A stretch of DNA of 64,000 nt from an uncultured Atopobium sp. (GTDB lineage Bacteria; Actinomycetota; Coriobacteriia; Coriobacteriales; Atopobiaceae). Positions 24,558 through 33,704 of the stretch are shown piece by piece (positions within the stretch are counted from its first letter, which is position 1; each line of letters opens with the position of its first letter). A program made the translations under genes and the position numbers. The stretch spans positions 18,050 through 82,049 of the forward strand of contig CALIZS010000006.1 in the NCBI GenBank assembly GCA_938028565.1, written 5' to 3'. The notes under the pieces were generated by a model. The model was not told the origin of the DNA. It did no database searches and saw only the letters and a list, made by a program, of their open reading frames with translations.

Positions 24558-25550
24558 CTATCTTTTGGCGAGGGACTGTGTGGTTGCTATCTCTACGGTA
24601 TTTGATTGTGAATTTGTATCTGCTGTTGCACTTGCGTCTGTAGAAGCACTCGTAGTGCCGGTTTTGGTAGAAGAATTATCTGCTACCCTATCGCGTTTCT
24701 CGGCAATTTTGCGAGCATACGCGTGAATGACGCGAGCTGTAGTGTGAGTTCCTGCGTATCCCATGCCAGCCTTAAGCGCCCAGCCAAATCCAGGAACTGT
24801 GCCTGCAACCGTGCGTGCAACCGTACGGTATCCAAAGCCCGCACCCACAACGCCGAGAAGTTCGGCGATGGTTTCAACACTCATATTGATGTTATAGGCG
24901 GCGGTAATATCAAGTGCCAGCCTAATCTGGCGCGCTGTCATCAGCGGCATATCAGAGCCAGGAACAATCGCCACAGCTCCAATAGCTGCATTCTCTTTAG
25001 CGCAAGCAGCTGTTATCTGTTTGACCACTTGAGTTCTACAAAGAGGATACGCTGCCGCAAAAGAGACTGATTTTTCTGTTGCAGTTGCAATCCATGAAGA
25101 GAGTCGATCAAAGAGCACTTCTTCAGTGGTACCCGCAACAATGCTAATAAGCCCTGTGTTGTAGAGCGTATCAGCAATTTGTTGCGCTTCAACTGCAGAC
25201 TCTACAACCACCGCACAAGGAATTGAATGACTTACCAACATGGTAAGGGCATCCTCGTACTGTGAGGTTGGCGTAGGAATAATCACCGCAATATCAGGAA
25301 TAGCAGCATTCTTTCCCGCGCAACCAATGCCTCCAGAAACAAACGAAACACCGTCGGCAAGCTTAGAGACGCGCACCGTTGCATCTGTTCTCTCTGGCAT
25401 AAAATACGAATGCACGGCAAGAATTACCTCTTCAGAAGCAAGGGAATCAACGTAGATATGCGTATAAGTTGGCTCGAGAGATGAAAGCGACCCGCGGAAT
25501 TCTTGTAATACAGAGGTAGCAAGTTTGCCCAAGCTGTTTCTTTTTGCCAT
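24558..25550 (-). CDS. DUF697-domain protein (YcjF-like C-terminal region)
   Basis: 330 aa. The middle (about 165-285) matches the DUF697 pattern: CAKENAAIGAVAIVPGSDMPLMTARQ followed by Gly-rich amphipathic or membrane-associated segments (GVVGAGFGYRTVART and GTVPGFGWALKAGMGYAGT). The N-terminal ~150 residues look like an alpha/beta nucleotide-binding-like fold without a clear P-loop. The C-terminal 45 residues are Ser/Thr-rich and probably disordered. It directly follows rodA (3-nt gap), so it may act at the membrane during elongation; the function is unknown. Confidence 0.75.
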   Translation of the reverse strand: MAKRNSLGKLATSVLQEFRGSLSSLEPTYTHIYVDSLASEEVILAVHSYFMPERTDATVRVSKLADGVSFVSGGIGCAGKNAAIPDIAVIIPTPTSQYEDALTMLVSHSIPCAVVVESAVEAQQIADTLYNTGLISIVAGTTEEVLFDRLSSWIATATEKSVSFAAAYPLCRTQVVKQITAACAKENAAIGAVAIVPGSDMPLMTARQIRLALDITAAYNINMSVETIAELLGVVGAGFGYRTVARTVAGTVPGFGWALKAGMGYAGTHTTARVIHAYARKIAEKRDRVADNSSTKTGTTSASTDASATADTNSQSNTVEIATTQSLAKR

Positions 25551-25553
25551 GGC

Positions 25554-26780
25554 TTATGCCGCCTTTGTTCTATGTCTGTAAACAGACTGGACGATTCCTA
25601 CAGAAACGAGCTGGGCAATCATCGATGTTGATCCAAAGCTGATAAAAGGCAATGGAATACCCGTAATAGGCATGATACCAATACACATGCCAACATTCTG
25701 TAAAACCTGGAACGACCACATGGCTGCACAACCAACAAGTACCAGCTTAGAGAAGGTATTTTCGGTCCTCATGGCAAACAGAATGGTTGCAAAAATCATC
25801 CATGCAAAAAGTGAAAGCATAATGAATGCACCAAGGAAGCCAAACTCTTCCGAGAAGAGTGCAAAAACAAAGTCTGTGTGCGCCTCTGGTAAGAATCGTC
25901 CACTTGCCTGCGTAGCGTTACCTGGTCCTTTTCCAATAAAGCCACCAGAACCTACGGCAATCTTTGCCTGTTGCAGGTTATAACCGTCTCCCGACGGATC
26001 AACGGAAGGATCCAAGAAGACGGTAAGACGCTTCATCTGGTACTCCTTAAGAATGTGAGGAATACCAGGGATCATAGAAGTCACAACAACAAGAGCAACA
26101 ACAGCAATGAGCAAAAGAACGGTCACAAGAATCCAAGAACGTTTTGCACCAGAGCAAATGATGATGGTGGCTCCGATAACCAAAATAATCAGGCCAGTTC
26201 CCAGGTCAGGCAAAAGCATAATGGAGCCGAATGGAACCATCAATGTTCCACAAAGCTTTACATAGTCTCTGAGCGTTTCTACCTTGCCGTTATACTGAGC
26301 ACACACCGAAGCCATAAGAAAGATTGTGACAATCTTTCCCAGCTCAGACGGCTGAAATCTAAATCCAACAAGTGGGATATTAACCCAACCAGTCATACCC
26401 TTAACCGAGACGCCAAAGCCGGGGATCTTAGGCAAAATCATCAACACAACTACGCCAACAAGCAGCACATTTGTCATATTTGAAAGTGCTCTGTAGTCAT
26501 AGCGCCACACAAGCGTGGCAAAAACAAGGCCCAAACCAATACCCAGAAGGTGCCTAGGAAAACTAGCTTCGGCAATGTTCATCGATGCGGTCCAGATAAC
26601 CACAATGCCGATGAGGACGAGAAGTGCCGCGGGAACAAGCTGTGCTAGATAGAGATTACTCAAGATATTCTTTCCAGTAAGCTTCTCTTTCTTGGCAAGG
26701 CCGCCTGAAGGAATACCTCCACGCCTCCTAAAAGGTGAGTTCATTCTCTGTTTTGTAACTGCAGATGAATCAAGTGCCAT
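25554..26780 (-). CDS. rodA: Peptidoglycan polymerase RodA (SEDS family)
   Basis: 408 aa integral membrane glycosyltransferase that polymerises lipid II together with PBP2 during cell elongation. After a ~45-residue cytoplasmic N-terminus there are about ten membrane segments; GWVNIPLVGFRFQPSELGK and GFIGKGPGNATQASGRFLPEAHTDFVFALFSEEFGFLG are SEDS signatures. The ATG at 26780 is preceded by AAGGAGG and a copy of the GGCGAGAA word. It lies immediately after mrdA. Confidence 0.95.
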   Translation of the reverse strand: MALDSSAVTKQRMNSPFRRRGGIPSGGLAKKEKLTGKNILSNLYLAQLVPAALLVLIGIVVIWTASMNIAEASFPRHLLGIGLGLVFATLVWRYDYRALSNMTNVLLVGVVVLMILPKIPGFGVSVKGMTGWVNIPLVGFRFQPSELGKIVTIFLMASVCAQYNGKVETLRDYVKLCGTLMVPFGSIMLLPDLGTGLIILVIGATIIICSGAKRSWILVTVLLLIAVVALVVVTSMIPGIPHILKEYQMKRLTVFLDPSVDPSGDGYNLQQAKIAVGSGGFIGKGPGNATQASGRFLPEAHTDFVFALFSEEFGFLGAFIMLSLFAWMIFATILFAMRTENTFSKLVLVGCAAMWSFQVLQNVGMCIGIMPITGIPLPFISFGSTSMIAQLVSVGIVQSVYRHRTKAA

Positions 26781-26795
26781 GGGTTTCTCGCCTCC

Positions 26796-28805
26796 TTACC
26801 TACCAACGTTGTCTGGCTGATTATAAATTGCACCGAAGACGTCTCGAACAATATACATACCAGAGCCTGCGCCAGCAGGCGCGCAATCAAGGTTTGCAGC
26901 AATAACATACTGAGGCTTATCTGCAGGTGCATAGCCAACAAACCAACCAACCGGCTCGCCAATAGATTGCTGCTCAGCAGTACCTGTCTTGCCACAAACG
27001 GTAACATCCAGATTGGTCCAGTGAATAGTCTGAGTGGCAGACTCCTCGTAGACAACACCATAAAGACCGCGAGCAACAATGTCCCGATGCTCATCTTTTT
27101 CTTCTGGGTTCAGAATGACCTCGTTTTTATACTCAATAACAGAGCCATTTCCGTTTCTGGCATTAATACTCTTCAAAACATGTGGTTTGTAAATTGGACC
27201 TCGGTTTGCAATACCACAATATGCATTTGCCATCTGGAGGCAGGTTACCAAAAGATCGCCCTGTCCAATTGCAAGGTTACAGTTATCGCCACCCTGCCAC
27301 TTACGAGCATCATCAGGCGAGCTGGTAAAGTAATTCCACTTCCACTCTGCATCAGGAACGCGGCCAGATGCCTCTTCTGGAAGGTCAATACCAGAAAGCG
27401 CGCCAAGTCCAAAGGCACGGAATGTCTCTTGCATGCCCTCTGGATGATCATTGTTATAGAAGAAGCCCTTACCAATCTCATAAAAAACAATATCGCAAGA
27501 GTTGGTAATACCGGTAATCAGGTTAACGGTGCCGTGGCCAGAAAGAAGCCAGCAGTGCATGCCGTACTGCTCGCCAAAACCAGTCCAGAAACCCGTGCAA
27601 TACCAGCTTGAATTTCCATCACAAATGCCGTATTTAAGTCCGGCAAAGGTAGTAAGTGCTTTGATGGTAGATCCAGATGGATACTGTCCAGCAATTGCGC
27701 GATTCATCAGCGGATAGTTTGCCTCTTCAGAGGAAAGCGTATCCCAGTCAGAACTGGAAATGCCTCCAACAAACATTGAAGGTGAATACGTTGGATAGCT
27801 TGCCATAGCAATAACTTCACCGTTAGTGCAATCAAGTGCCACCACACTTGCACTGCGACCTTGGAAGTCTTGTGATCTAACTGTGTTGATAACACTGACA
27901 AGGGATGCTTCTGCTGCTTTTTGAATGTTCGCATCAATGGTCAAAACAACATCTGAGCCGCTCTGAGGAGCAATAGACGTCGAGTGAGATAATACATTAC
28001 CAGCAGCGTCAACATACACCGTTTGCTCACCACGAACACCCTGAAGAGCGGACTCGTACTGATACTCAACACCCGTTTGTCCCACGATATCGCCGTGGGC
28101 ATACACAAAACCGCCATCCGCAGTTTTACTGCTTTCAAGCTGCTCTTGTGTAACAGTTCCAGTGTAGCCAACAACATGAGCGGCTAGAGAACCGTTTGGA
28201 TAGGCGCGCTGGGTGCGCTCCTCAATTGAAACGCCATCAAGCAAAGCACCATGAGCGTAAATGTAGGCAACTACGCGCCTAGAAACATCTACAGAAACCG
28301 TGCGAAGTGCTTGGGCGCCATCAGAGGTATCCATGATTTTTCTGCGCACCGCCAACATAGGCATGCCCAAAAGGTTAGCAAGAATCTGCAGTTTAATGTA
28401 GTCTTCCGCAACGTCTGCTCGAGCTACTACCGTTGGACTTGGCCTGTTAGTAACAATCTCGACGCCATTTCTGTCCAAAATACGACCACGAGGCGCTGCT
28501 GTAGTAACGGTTCGCGTACGGTTTCTCTCTGCTTGCTCGGTATAGTCAGCTGACGATAAGAGCTGCATGGTCCAAAGACGACCAATAAGCACGGCAAACA
28601 TGCCGCCAACAGCAATTGCAAATCCGATAAGTCTGGACGAGAGGGTCTTCTCGGCAGAGCCGTCAGAACCACCAGACGCCTTGGGAGCGCCGCCGCCAAT
28701 ATCAAAGGTAAACGGCGAGTCTTTTCTACCAAAGGTGAGGTAAACGATGATCAAACCAATTGCTGCAACAGCGCAACAAGCAAGGATAACAAGGGTGAAA
28801 TTCAT
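26796..28805 (-). CDS. mrdA: Penicillin-binding protein 2 (elongation transpeptidase)
   Basis: 669 aa class B PBP. An unusual extra N-terminal membrane helix (about 3-24) precedes a Gly-rich linker and the normal membrane anchor (about 57-78). The pedestal domain is 100-320; the transpeptidase has S379-T-I-K382, NSCDIVFYE (SxN-equivalent) and CGKTGTAEQ (KTG). It acts outside the membrane as the partner of RodA. Sits between mreD and rodA in the elongation operon. Confidence 0.95.
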   Translation of the reverse strand: MNFTLVILACCAVAAIGLIIVYLTFGRKDSPFTFDIGGGAPKASGGSDGSAEKTLSSRLIGFAIAVGGMFAVLIGRLWTMQLLSSADYTEQAERNRTRTVTTAAPRGRILDRNGVEIVTNRPSPTVVARADVAEDYIKLQILANLLGMPMLAVRRKIMDTSDGAQALRTVSVDVSRRVVAYIYAHGALLDGVSIEERTQRAYPNGSLAAHVVGYTGTVTQEQLESSKTADGGFVYAHGDIVGQTGVEYQYESALQGVRGEQTVYVDAAGNVLSHSTSIAPQSGSDVVLTIDANIQKAAEASLVSVINTVRSQDFQGRSASVVALDCTNGEVIAMASYPTYSPSMFVGGISSSDWDTLSSEEANYPLMNRAIAGQYPSGSTIKALTTFAGLKYGICDGNSSWYCTGFWTGFGEQYGMHCWLLSGHGTVNLITGITNSCDIVFYEIGKGFFYNNDHPEGMQETFRAFGLGALSGIDLPEEASGRVPDAEWKWNYFTSSPDDARKWQGGDNCNLAIGQGDLLVTCLQMANAYCGIANRGPIYKPHVLKSINARNGNGSVIEYKNEVILNPEEKDEHRDIVARGLYGVVYEESATQTIHWTNLDVTVCGKTGTAEQQSIGEPVGWFVGYAPADKPQYVIAANLDCAPAGAGSGMYIVRDVFGAIYNQPDNVGR

Positions 28806-28814
28806 ACTAACCCC

Positions 28815-29375
28815 TTATTTAAGGCGCTGAGGAGCTCGATGAGATCCGCGGTAGAGCGAAGTTCCACCCAAAGATGAATGAGACCTTTGGGAATGGGAAA
28901 GCACATAGAAAACAGGCAGTGCTGCCAAAATGGTAAATAACATGGTGGGGAAAGACTTAAACAGCAGCCCCTCAAAGAAGTTGCCACCAGAGCCAATCAA
29001 AGAATTAATGAGCTGATACATAAAGGTGACACCGAAAGTTTGAAGGGCAACAATGCCCATAGAGGTACCAAAATTGCCAGAGACTCTGTCTCTTACCTCT
29101 TGGCCCATGAAATAAGAACTGACCACAAGCAAGAGTGCCATGAGGCCAATAGGATTAGCAGAAGTCAAATCGTACATAAGACCAGCAATAAAGCCGCATA
29201 TCACGCCGGTTTTACCACCATATCTCAGCGCAATAGCTGCCGAGAAAATAAGTGCAAAATTGATAACTCCCCCACCATAAGAAACCTGTGGTGTAAGCAT
29301 AATCTGCAAAATGAAGCAAATAACAGCAAGAACGGTGATGCTGCGTGTGTTTTTATTTCTATCAGAAACCTGCAT
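28815..29375 (-). CDS. mreD: Rod shape-determining protein MreD
   Basis: 186 aa with about five membrane segments, the normal size for MreD. GxxxGLMYDLTSANPIGLMAL is the family-type loop (G-x-DLxxxxxxG). It belongs to the elongasome with MreC, RodA and PBP2. AAGGGGG before the ATG; 9-nt gaps to both neighbours. Confidence 0.92.
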   Translation of the reverse strand: MQVSDRNKNTRSITVLAVICFILQIMLTPQVSYGGGVINFALIFSAAIALRYGGKTGVICGFIAGLMYDLTSANPIGLMALLLVVSSYFMGQEVRDRVSGNFGTSMGIVALQTFGVTFMYQLINSLIGSGGNFFEGLLFKSFPTMLFTILAALPVFYVLSHSQRSHSSLGGTSLYRGSHRAPQRLK

Positions 29376-29384
29376 GCATCCCCC

Positions 29385-30476
29385 TTAATCTGTTCTTCCG
29401 CCGTTATGTTGTGTATTACCCGTTGGAGGAGCAACTGTTGCATTCTGCTGAGTGTTTGTTGTGTTGTTTGTTGAACCACTGCCAGTAGAACCGCTCGATG
29501 AAGACGTAGAAGATCCGTCTTTTGAGTCTTTATCCTTACCGTCTGAATTAGTTGCTGTTGGAGTGTTTTGCTTATCTGCCTCTGCAATATCATCTGCGGT
29601 AGCTTTTTGCTCCTCAGAAAGAGACGTGATAACCATTACCTCCTCGTTAGTGCTGACATTTCCATAAGGCTCAACAACAATGGTGTAATAGAGCGATCCT
29701 GGAGCTGCCTCAACGCTGGTAACCTTACCTAGAGGAAGGCCCTTAGGGAATACGCCACCAAGACCGCTGGTAACAACTGTATCGCCTACGGCAACCTTCT
29801 GGTTGGTGTTGATGAGGTTAAGAGTAATCTGTCTTGACGCAGAACCCATAAGCATGCCTTGAGCTCGACTACTTTGAACCATAGCGGCCACACCGCTCTT
29901 CTCGTCAGTGATAAGACGAACGGTAGAGGTTGTAGGACTACACTCAATAATCTGGCCGATAACGCCACCGCTATCAACAACAGGCATACCAACAGCCAGC
30001 CCGGACGAAGTTCCCTTGTCAATCGTAATGGTGTTATTGAACGAGTCAGTAGAACCAGAGATAACACGAGCACCTGTGGATTGCAGGTTATAGGTATTTT
30101 TGAGGTCGAGAAGGCCCTGCAGACGCTGCGTGGACTGATTTGTCTCTTCTAGCTCTGCATTTCTTGAACGCAACTGCTCATTTTCTGCCTTGAGGTCAGA
30201 AAGCGTTTGCTGGTCTGCTGTTAAGTTACTAAAAATGTTACCAATACCCTGGAAAGGCATGGCAATAGCAGAACCCGCCATTCTAAAAGGCATGGTGATA
30301 GTAGAGAACCCACCTCGAACCATCTCGAGCGGTCCTTCTGTACCCATACGAGCGCTGACCGTCAATAACACAATTGAAAGCAGCGAAAGAATAATAAAAC
30401 TACGGCCACCCGTATGCTTATTATTGTTAGATCCAAGGCCTGTTGAAGCACCCTGGATCTGATGAGACAATGGCAT
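29385..30476 (-). CDS. mreC: Rod shape-determining protein MreC
   Basis: 363 aa. A ~25-residue cytoplasmic start, one membrane helix (about 27-45), a coiled coil (about 85-115, LKAENEQLRSRNAELEE) and the beta-rich periplasm-type domain with GGVIGQIIECSPTTSTVRLITD. After about residue 285 comes a ~75-residue Ser/Thr/Asn/Gly-rich tail not found in most MreC proteins. The ATG is two bases after the mreB stop. Confidence 0.95.
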   Translation of the reverse strand: MPLSHQIQGASTGLGSNNNKHTGGRSFIILSLLSIVLLTVSARMGTEGPLEMVRGGFSTITMPFRMAGSAIAMPFQGIGNIFSNLTADQQTLSDLKAENEQLRSRNAELEETNQSTQRLQGLLDLKNTYNLQSTGARVISGSTDSFNNTITIDKGTSSGLAVGMPVVDSGGVIGQIIECSPTTSTVRLITDEKSGVAAMVQSSRAQGMLMGSASRQITLNLINTNQKVAVGDTVVTSGLGGVFPKGLPLGKVTSVEAAPGSLYYTIVVEPYGNVSTNEEVMVITSLSEEQKATADDIAEADKQNTPTATNSDGKDKDSKDGSSTSSSSGSTGSGSTNNTTNTQQNATVAPPTGNTQHNGGRTD

Positions 30477-30478
30477 AT

Positions 30479-31522
30479 TTATTGGCCTGCACTCTGAACA
30501 AATCCACCGGACAATGCGTTAGCCTCAAGAACCTTTGCACAACCGGTAACAACATTTTCTAGGGCGGTTGGGCTTACGTTAACGGGAACGCCAGTCTCTT
30601 CACGAAGTCTTTGATCAAGACCGCGAAGCATTCCGCCGCCACCGGTAAGCAAAATACCGTAGTACATAAGATCAGAGGCAAGATCTGGTGGAGTGACATC
30701 AAGCGCATCTTTGACAGCCTTGGTGACCTCGTCAAGAGGACGATCAAGGGCACGACGAATCTCTTCTGACTCAATACGAACAGTCTTTGGAAGACCACTC
30801 ATGACGTCACGACCGTTTACCTCAACATCAAGCTCTTCTGCAAGAGGAGCTGCTGAGCCAACCTTAATCTTGATGTCTTCTGCGGTACGCTCACCAATAG
30901 AGAGGTTGTAGGCGTCACGAACGTGCTCAAGAATAGTTTGATCAAACTCGTCACCTGCAGTTCTAATGGACTGCGAGACAACAATACCGCCCATGGAGAT
31001 AACAGCAACCTCGGTAGTACCGCCACCAATGTCTACAACCATAGAACCTGTAGGATCCTCAATTGGAAGGTCTGCACCAATAGCTGCAGCCATAGGCTCT
31101 TCAATCAAGAATGCCTGGCGAGCGCCTGCCTGAATAGTTGCTTCAAAAACAGCGCGTTTCTCGACAGATGTAACGCCAGAAGGAACGCAAACAACTACAC
31201 GTGGACGTGGTGACCAAGGATATTTGCGCTCACGGGCCTTCTCGATGAAGTAACGAAGCATAACCTCAGTAACATCAAAGTCTGCAATGACGCCGTCTTT
31301 AAGAGGGCGCTCAGCGATGATGGAGCCAGGGGTACGGCCAATCATGCGCTTTGCATCAGCGCCAACAGCCAAAACGCGGCTCTCGCTTTTATCGATTGCA
31401 ACAACCGATGGCTCATTGATGACAATACCCTGACCACGAACTGCAACAAGGGTGTTTGCAGTTCCCAGATCGATGGCTAGGTCTCCGCCATATTCTCCGA
31501 AGAGCGAATCGAAGATAGACAT
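30479..31522 (-). CDS. mreB: Rod shape-determining protein MreB (bacterial actin)
   Basis: 347 aa actin homologue. Nucleotide-binding motifs: DLAIDLGTANTLV (phosphate 1), VVDIGGGTTEVAVIS (phosphate 2) and GILLTGGGGMLRGL (adenosine). It organises lateral wall synthesis. I take the ATG at 31522 (M-S-I-F); a TTG nine bases upstream is also in frame. First gene of the mreBCD-mrdA-rodA operon; 70 nt separate it from the TPR gene above. Confidence 0.97.
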   Translation of the reverse strand: MSIFDSLFGEYGGDLAIDLGTANTLVAVRGQGIVINEPSVVAIDKSESRVLAVGADAKRMIGRTPGSIIAERPLKDGVIADFDVTEVMLRYFIEKARERKYPWSPRPRVVVCVPSGVTSVEKRAVFEATIQAGARQAFLIEEPMAAAIGADLPIEDPTGSMVVDIGGGTTEVAVISMGGIVVSQSIRTAGDEFDQTILEHVRDAYNLSIGERTAEDIKIKVGSAAPLAEELDVEVNGRDVMSGLPKTVRIESEEIRRALDRPLDEVTKAVKDALDVTPPDLASDLMYYGILLTGGGGMLRGLDQRLREETGVPVNVSPTALENVVTGCAKVLEANALSGGFVQSAGQ

Positions 31523-31592
31523 GATATCCAATCAAACGTGCTACGCGTGTGCGTAATTATCCTGCAGAAAGAACGGTTAAAACAGTTTAGTA

Positions 31593-32996
31593 CTAGTTAC
31601 CAGACTTTGAAGAGCTGGAGGAACTATTAGAGGAATTTGAGGAGTTAAATCCATTACTTCCAGAGGTAGTTCCCGAATTAGAGCCGTTAGTACCAGAAGT
31701 TGTGCCGGAGTTCTGGTTATCCTGGCTTACGTATGAAGTGGTAACGCTTGCAACCTTCCAACCAATACCATCACGGACAAGCTCAATGGTGTAGTCAACG
31801 TTGCCGCCATTAGAAAGACTGACAGAAGCATTAACTGTAGAGTGAGTCATGCTCTGGTCGACACCGTTGATGGTAACAGCGGAGCTTGCTGGCAGGCTGT
31901 TGGAAATCTGCTGAAGCGTTGTACTAGAGACAGAGCTAGAGACATAGCGACCAATATCGGTGCCCTGTGCCTTAGCGTTGAAAATATCCTGAACAACAGA
32001 CTGCTGGGTTGGCCATCCATAGCCACGATAGTAAGCATAACCAGCGCCACCAACAGCCAAAATAAGCAAAATAAGAATAGTGATAAAGACCTTAAGGCCG
32101 GTATGGCGATGCTTACGCCTAATCTTCTTCTCCTTCTTATCCTGCTCAATAATCTCCTGCTCAGTAATCTGGAAGAAGCCAGTGTCTTCTGCAGAAGGGA
32201 TGAGTTCGCCGGACATACCTGTAGGATCAAGTGGATCATAGGCACCATAGCCAGCTGCCTGAAGGAAGGCATCAGTCTCAGATGGCTTGCCAGAAGTCAT
32301 TGCAGTAATAGCTTTGCGTGCTGCATCAAAAGCAGACTGCTGCTGATTAGACAGAGCAAAGCTGCCGTCTGCAGTAGCGTGGGTAAAAGCGTCAACTGCC
32401 TCAGACATGCGATTTGCTGCAACGTATGCAAGACCAAGATCTGCATAAATCTTATTGGAATTATCCAGAGGATTAGCAAAATCAAGAGCGGTACGATATG
32501 CCTCAACAGCATCAACAGGCCTGTTCAGGCCCATGAAGCATGCGCCTAGGCTACAAAGTGCTGATGAAGGATTAGGATTCTTCTCGTCAACTGCAGCGTT
32601 TCTGTAAGCAATGCCGGCGTTGCGAATATCACCGATCTTCTCGTATGCAGAACCAAGAGCAAGCTGTGCCTTATAAGGAGTTGCGTAAGAGGTGTCCTGG
32701 ACAGCTTTAGTTAGGGCAGCAATAGCCTCCTGTACCCTACCAGCAGCCAGAAGTGCGCGACCCTGATTAGTAGAGAGAGCGCCAACCTTGCCGTAGGAAG
32801 CGTCAGCAAGAGCGGACTTGTAAGCAGAAGCTGCGGAATCAAACTGTCCAAGCTTCATATAAGCGTTTCCGAGAAGATGGTCAATCTGACCGTTTACCTC
32901 GCCTGGCGCTTTAGCCACATCAAACTGACTGATAGCTACAAACCAGTCGCCCTGATCATATGCAGATTTACCTAACTCAAATGCCTGTTGATTCAC
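31593..32996 (-). CDS. Tetratricopeptide-repeat membrane protein
   Basis: 467 aa. Residues ~5-250 contain about six TPR units (for example LGNAYMKLGQFDSAASAYKS and LGLAYVAANRMSEAVDAFTH). A Lys/Arg-rich stretch precedes one membrane helix at about 300-323, after which an external domain (~110 aa) resembles small lipoprotein-type beta domains, ending in a Ser/Asn/Gly-rich tail. So the TPRs are cytoplasmic. The GTG start at 32996 has TTGGAGGA; a frame open to 33068 would overlap the upstream gene. Between the cyclophilin and mreB genes. Function unknown. Confidence 0.8.
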   Translation of the reverse strand: MNQQAFELGKSAYDQGDWFVAISQFDVAKAPGEVNGQIDHLLGNAYMKLGQFDSAASAYKSALADASYGKVGALSTNQGRALLAAGRVQEAIAALTKAVQDTSYATPYKAQLALGSAYEKIGDIRNAGIAYRNAAVDEKNPNPSSALCSLGACFMGLNRPVDAVEAYRTALDFANPLDNSNKIYADLGLAYVAANRMSEAVDAFTHATADGSFALSNQQQSAFDAARKAITAMTSGKPSETDAFLQAAGYGAYDPLDPTGMSGELIPSAEDTGFFQITEQEIIEQDKKEKKIRRKHRHTGLKVFITILILLILAVGGAGYAYYRGYGWPTQQSVVQDIFNAKAQGTDIGRYVSSSVSSTTLQQISNSLPASSAVTINGVDQSMTHSTVNASVSLSNGGNVDYTIELVRDGIGWKVASVTTSYVSQDNQNSGTTSGTNGSNSGTTSGSNGFNSSNSSNSSSSSSKSGN

Positions 32997-33027
32997 AATA
33001 TCCTCCAAGAGTCTGTGCGACTTGGCT

Positions 33028-33567
33028 TTAAGCGTTTTCAATTCTAATGGAATTGACGATATCGCCAACCTTTAACTGGGAAATGACATCCATTCCCTCG
33101 ATAGTTGTGCCAAATACGGTATATCCAGAATCCAAGCCATGCTGTGGACCAAGACAGAAATAGAACTGAGAACCTGCGGAGTTTGGATCTTGAGAACGAG
33201 CCATAGCAAGGGCACCGTCAACGTGGGAGTTGTTAGGATTTGTGGTGAACTCCTCTTTGATGCGATAACCAGGACCACCAGTACCAGGAATTCCATCAGG
33301 ACCAGGGTTACCAAACACAACATCCTCAACACTCATCTCACGAGTGTTTGGGTCTCCACCCTGAAGAACAAAGCCAGGGACAAGACGGTGGAACTTGGTA
33401 TCGTCATAGAAGCCAGACTCTGCAAGCTCGCAGAAGTTTGCCACATGAATAGGTGCGCCCTTACCGTCAAGCTGAACCTTAATGATTCCCTTGTTGGTAT
33501 CAAAGACGGCAACCTCAGTACCAGTAACCTGGCGCTCTGGTGTATACAATGGATCAAGTCCAAACAT
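33028..33567 (-). CDS. Cyclophilin-type peptidyl-prolyl cis-trans isomerase
   Basis: 179 aa cytoplasmic PPIase (no signal peptide). The cyclophilin core shows VANFCELAESGFYDDTKFHRLVPGFVLQGGDP (active-site Arg in FHR) and GALAMARSQDPNSAGSQFYFCLG (Q-F-Y-F). Strong site GGAGGA before the ATG. 31 nt separate its stop from the TPR gene start. Confidence 0.94.
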   Translation of the reverse strand: MFGLDPLYTPERQVTGTEVAVFDTNKGIIKVQLDGKGAPIHVANFCELAESGFYDDTKFHRLVPGFVLQGGDPNTREMSVEDVVFGNPGPDGIPGTGGPGYRIKEEFTTNPNNSHVDGALAMARSQDPNSAGSQFYFCLGPQHGLDSGYTVFGTTIEGMDVISQLKVGDIVNSIRIENA

Positions 33568-33704
33568 AATTCCTCCAAGCTTCTTTACATCTAAGAGAAG
33601 AAAAAACGCGAGAAACCCTTAGTAATAAAGAACTTCTTTTCTAACCTAATTATTTTACCAGTATGATGAGATTTTTGAAATTAAAGCAGCTGAACGGTAG
33701 AGAT

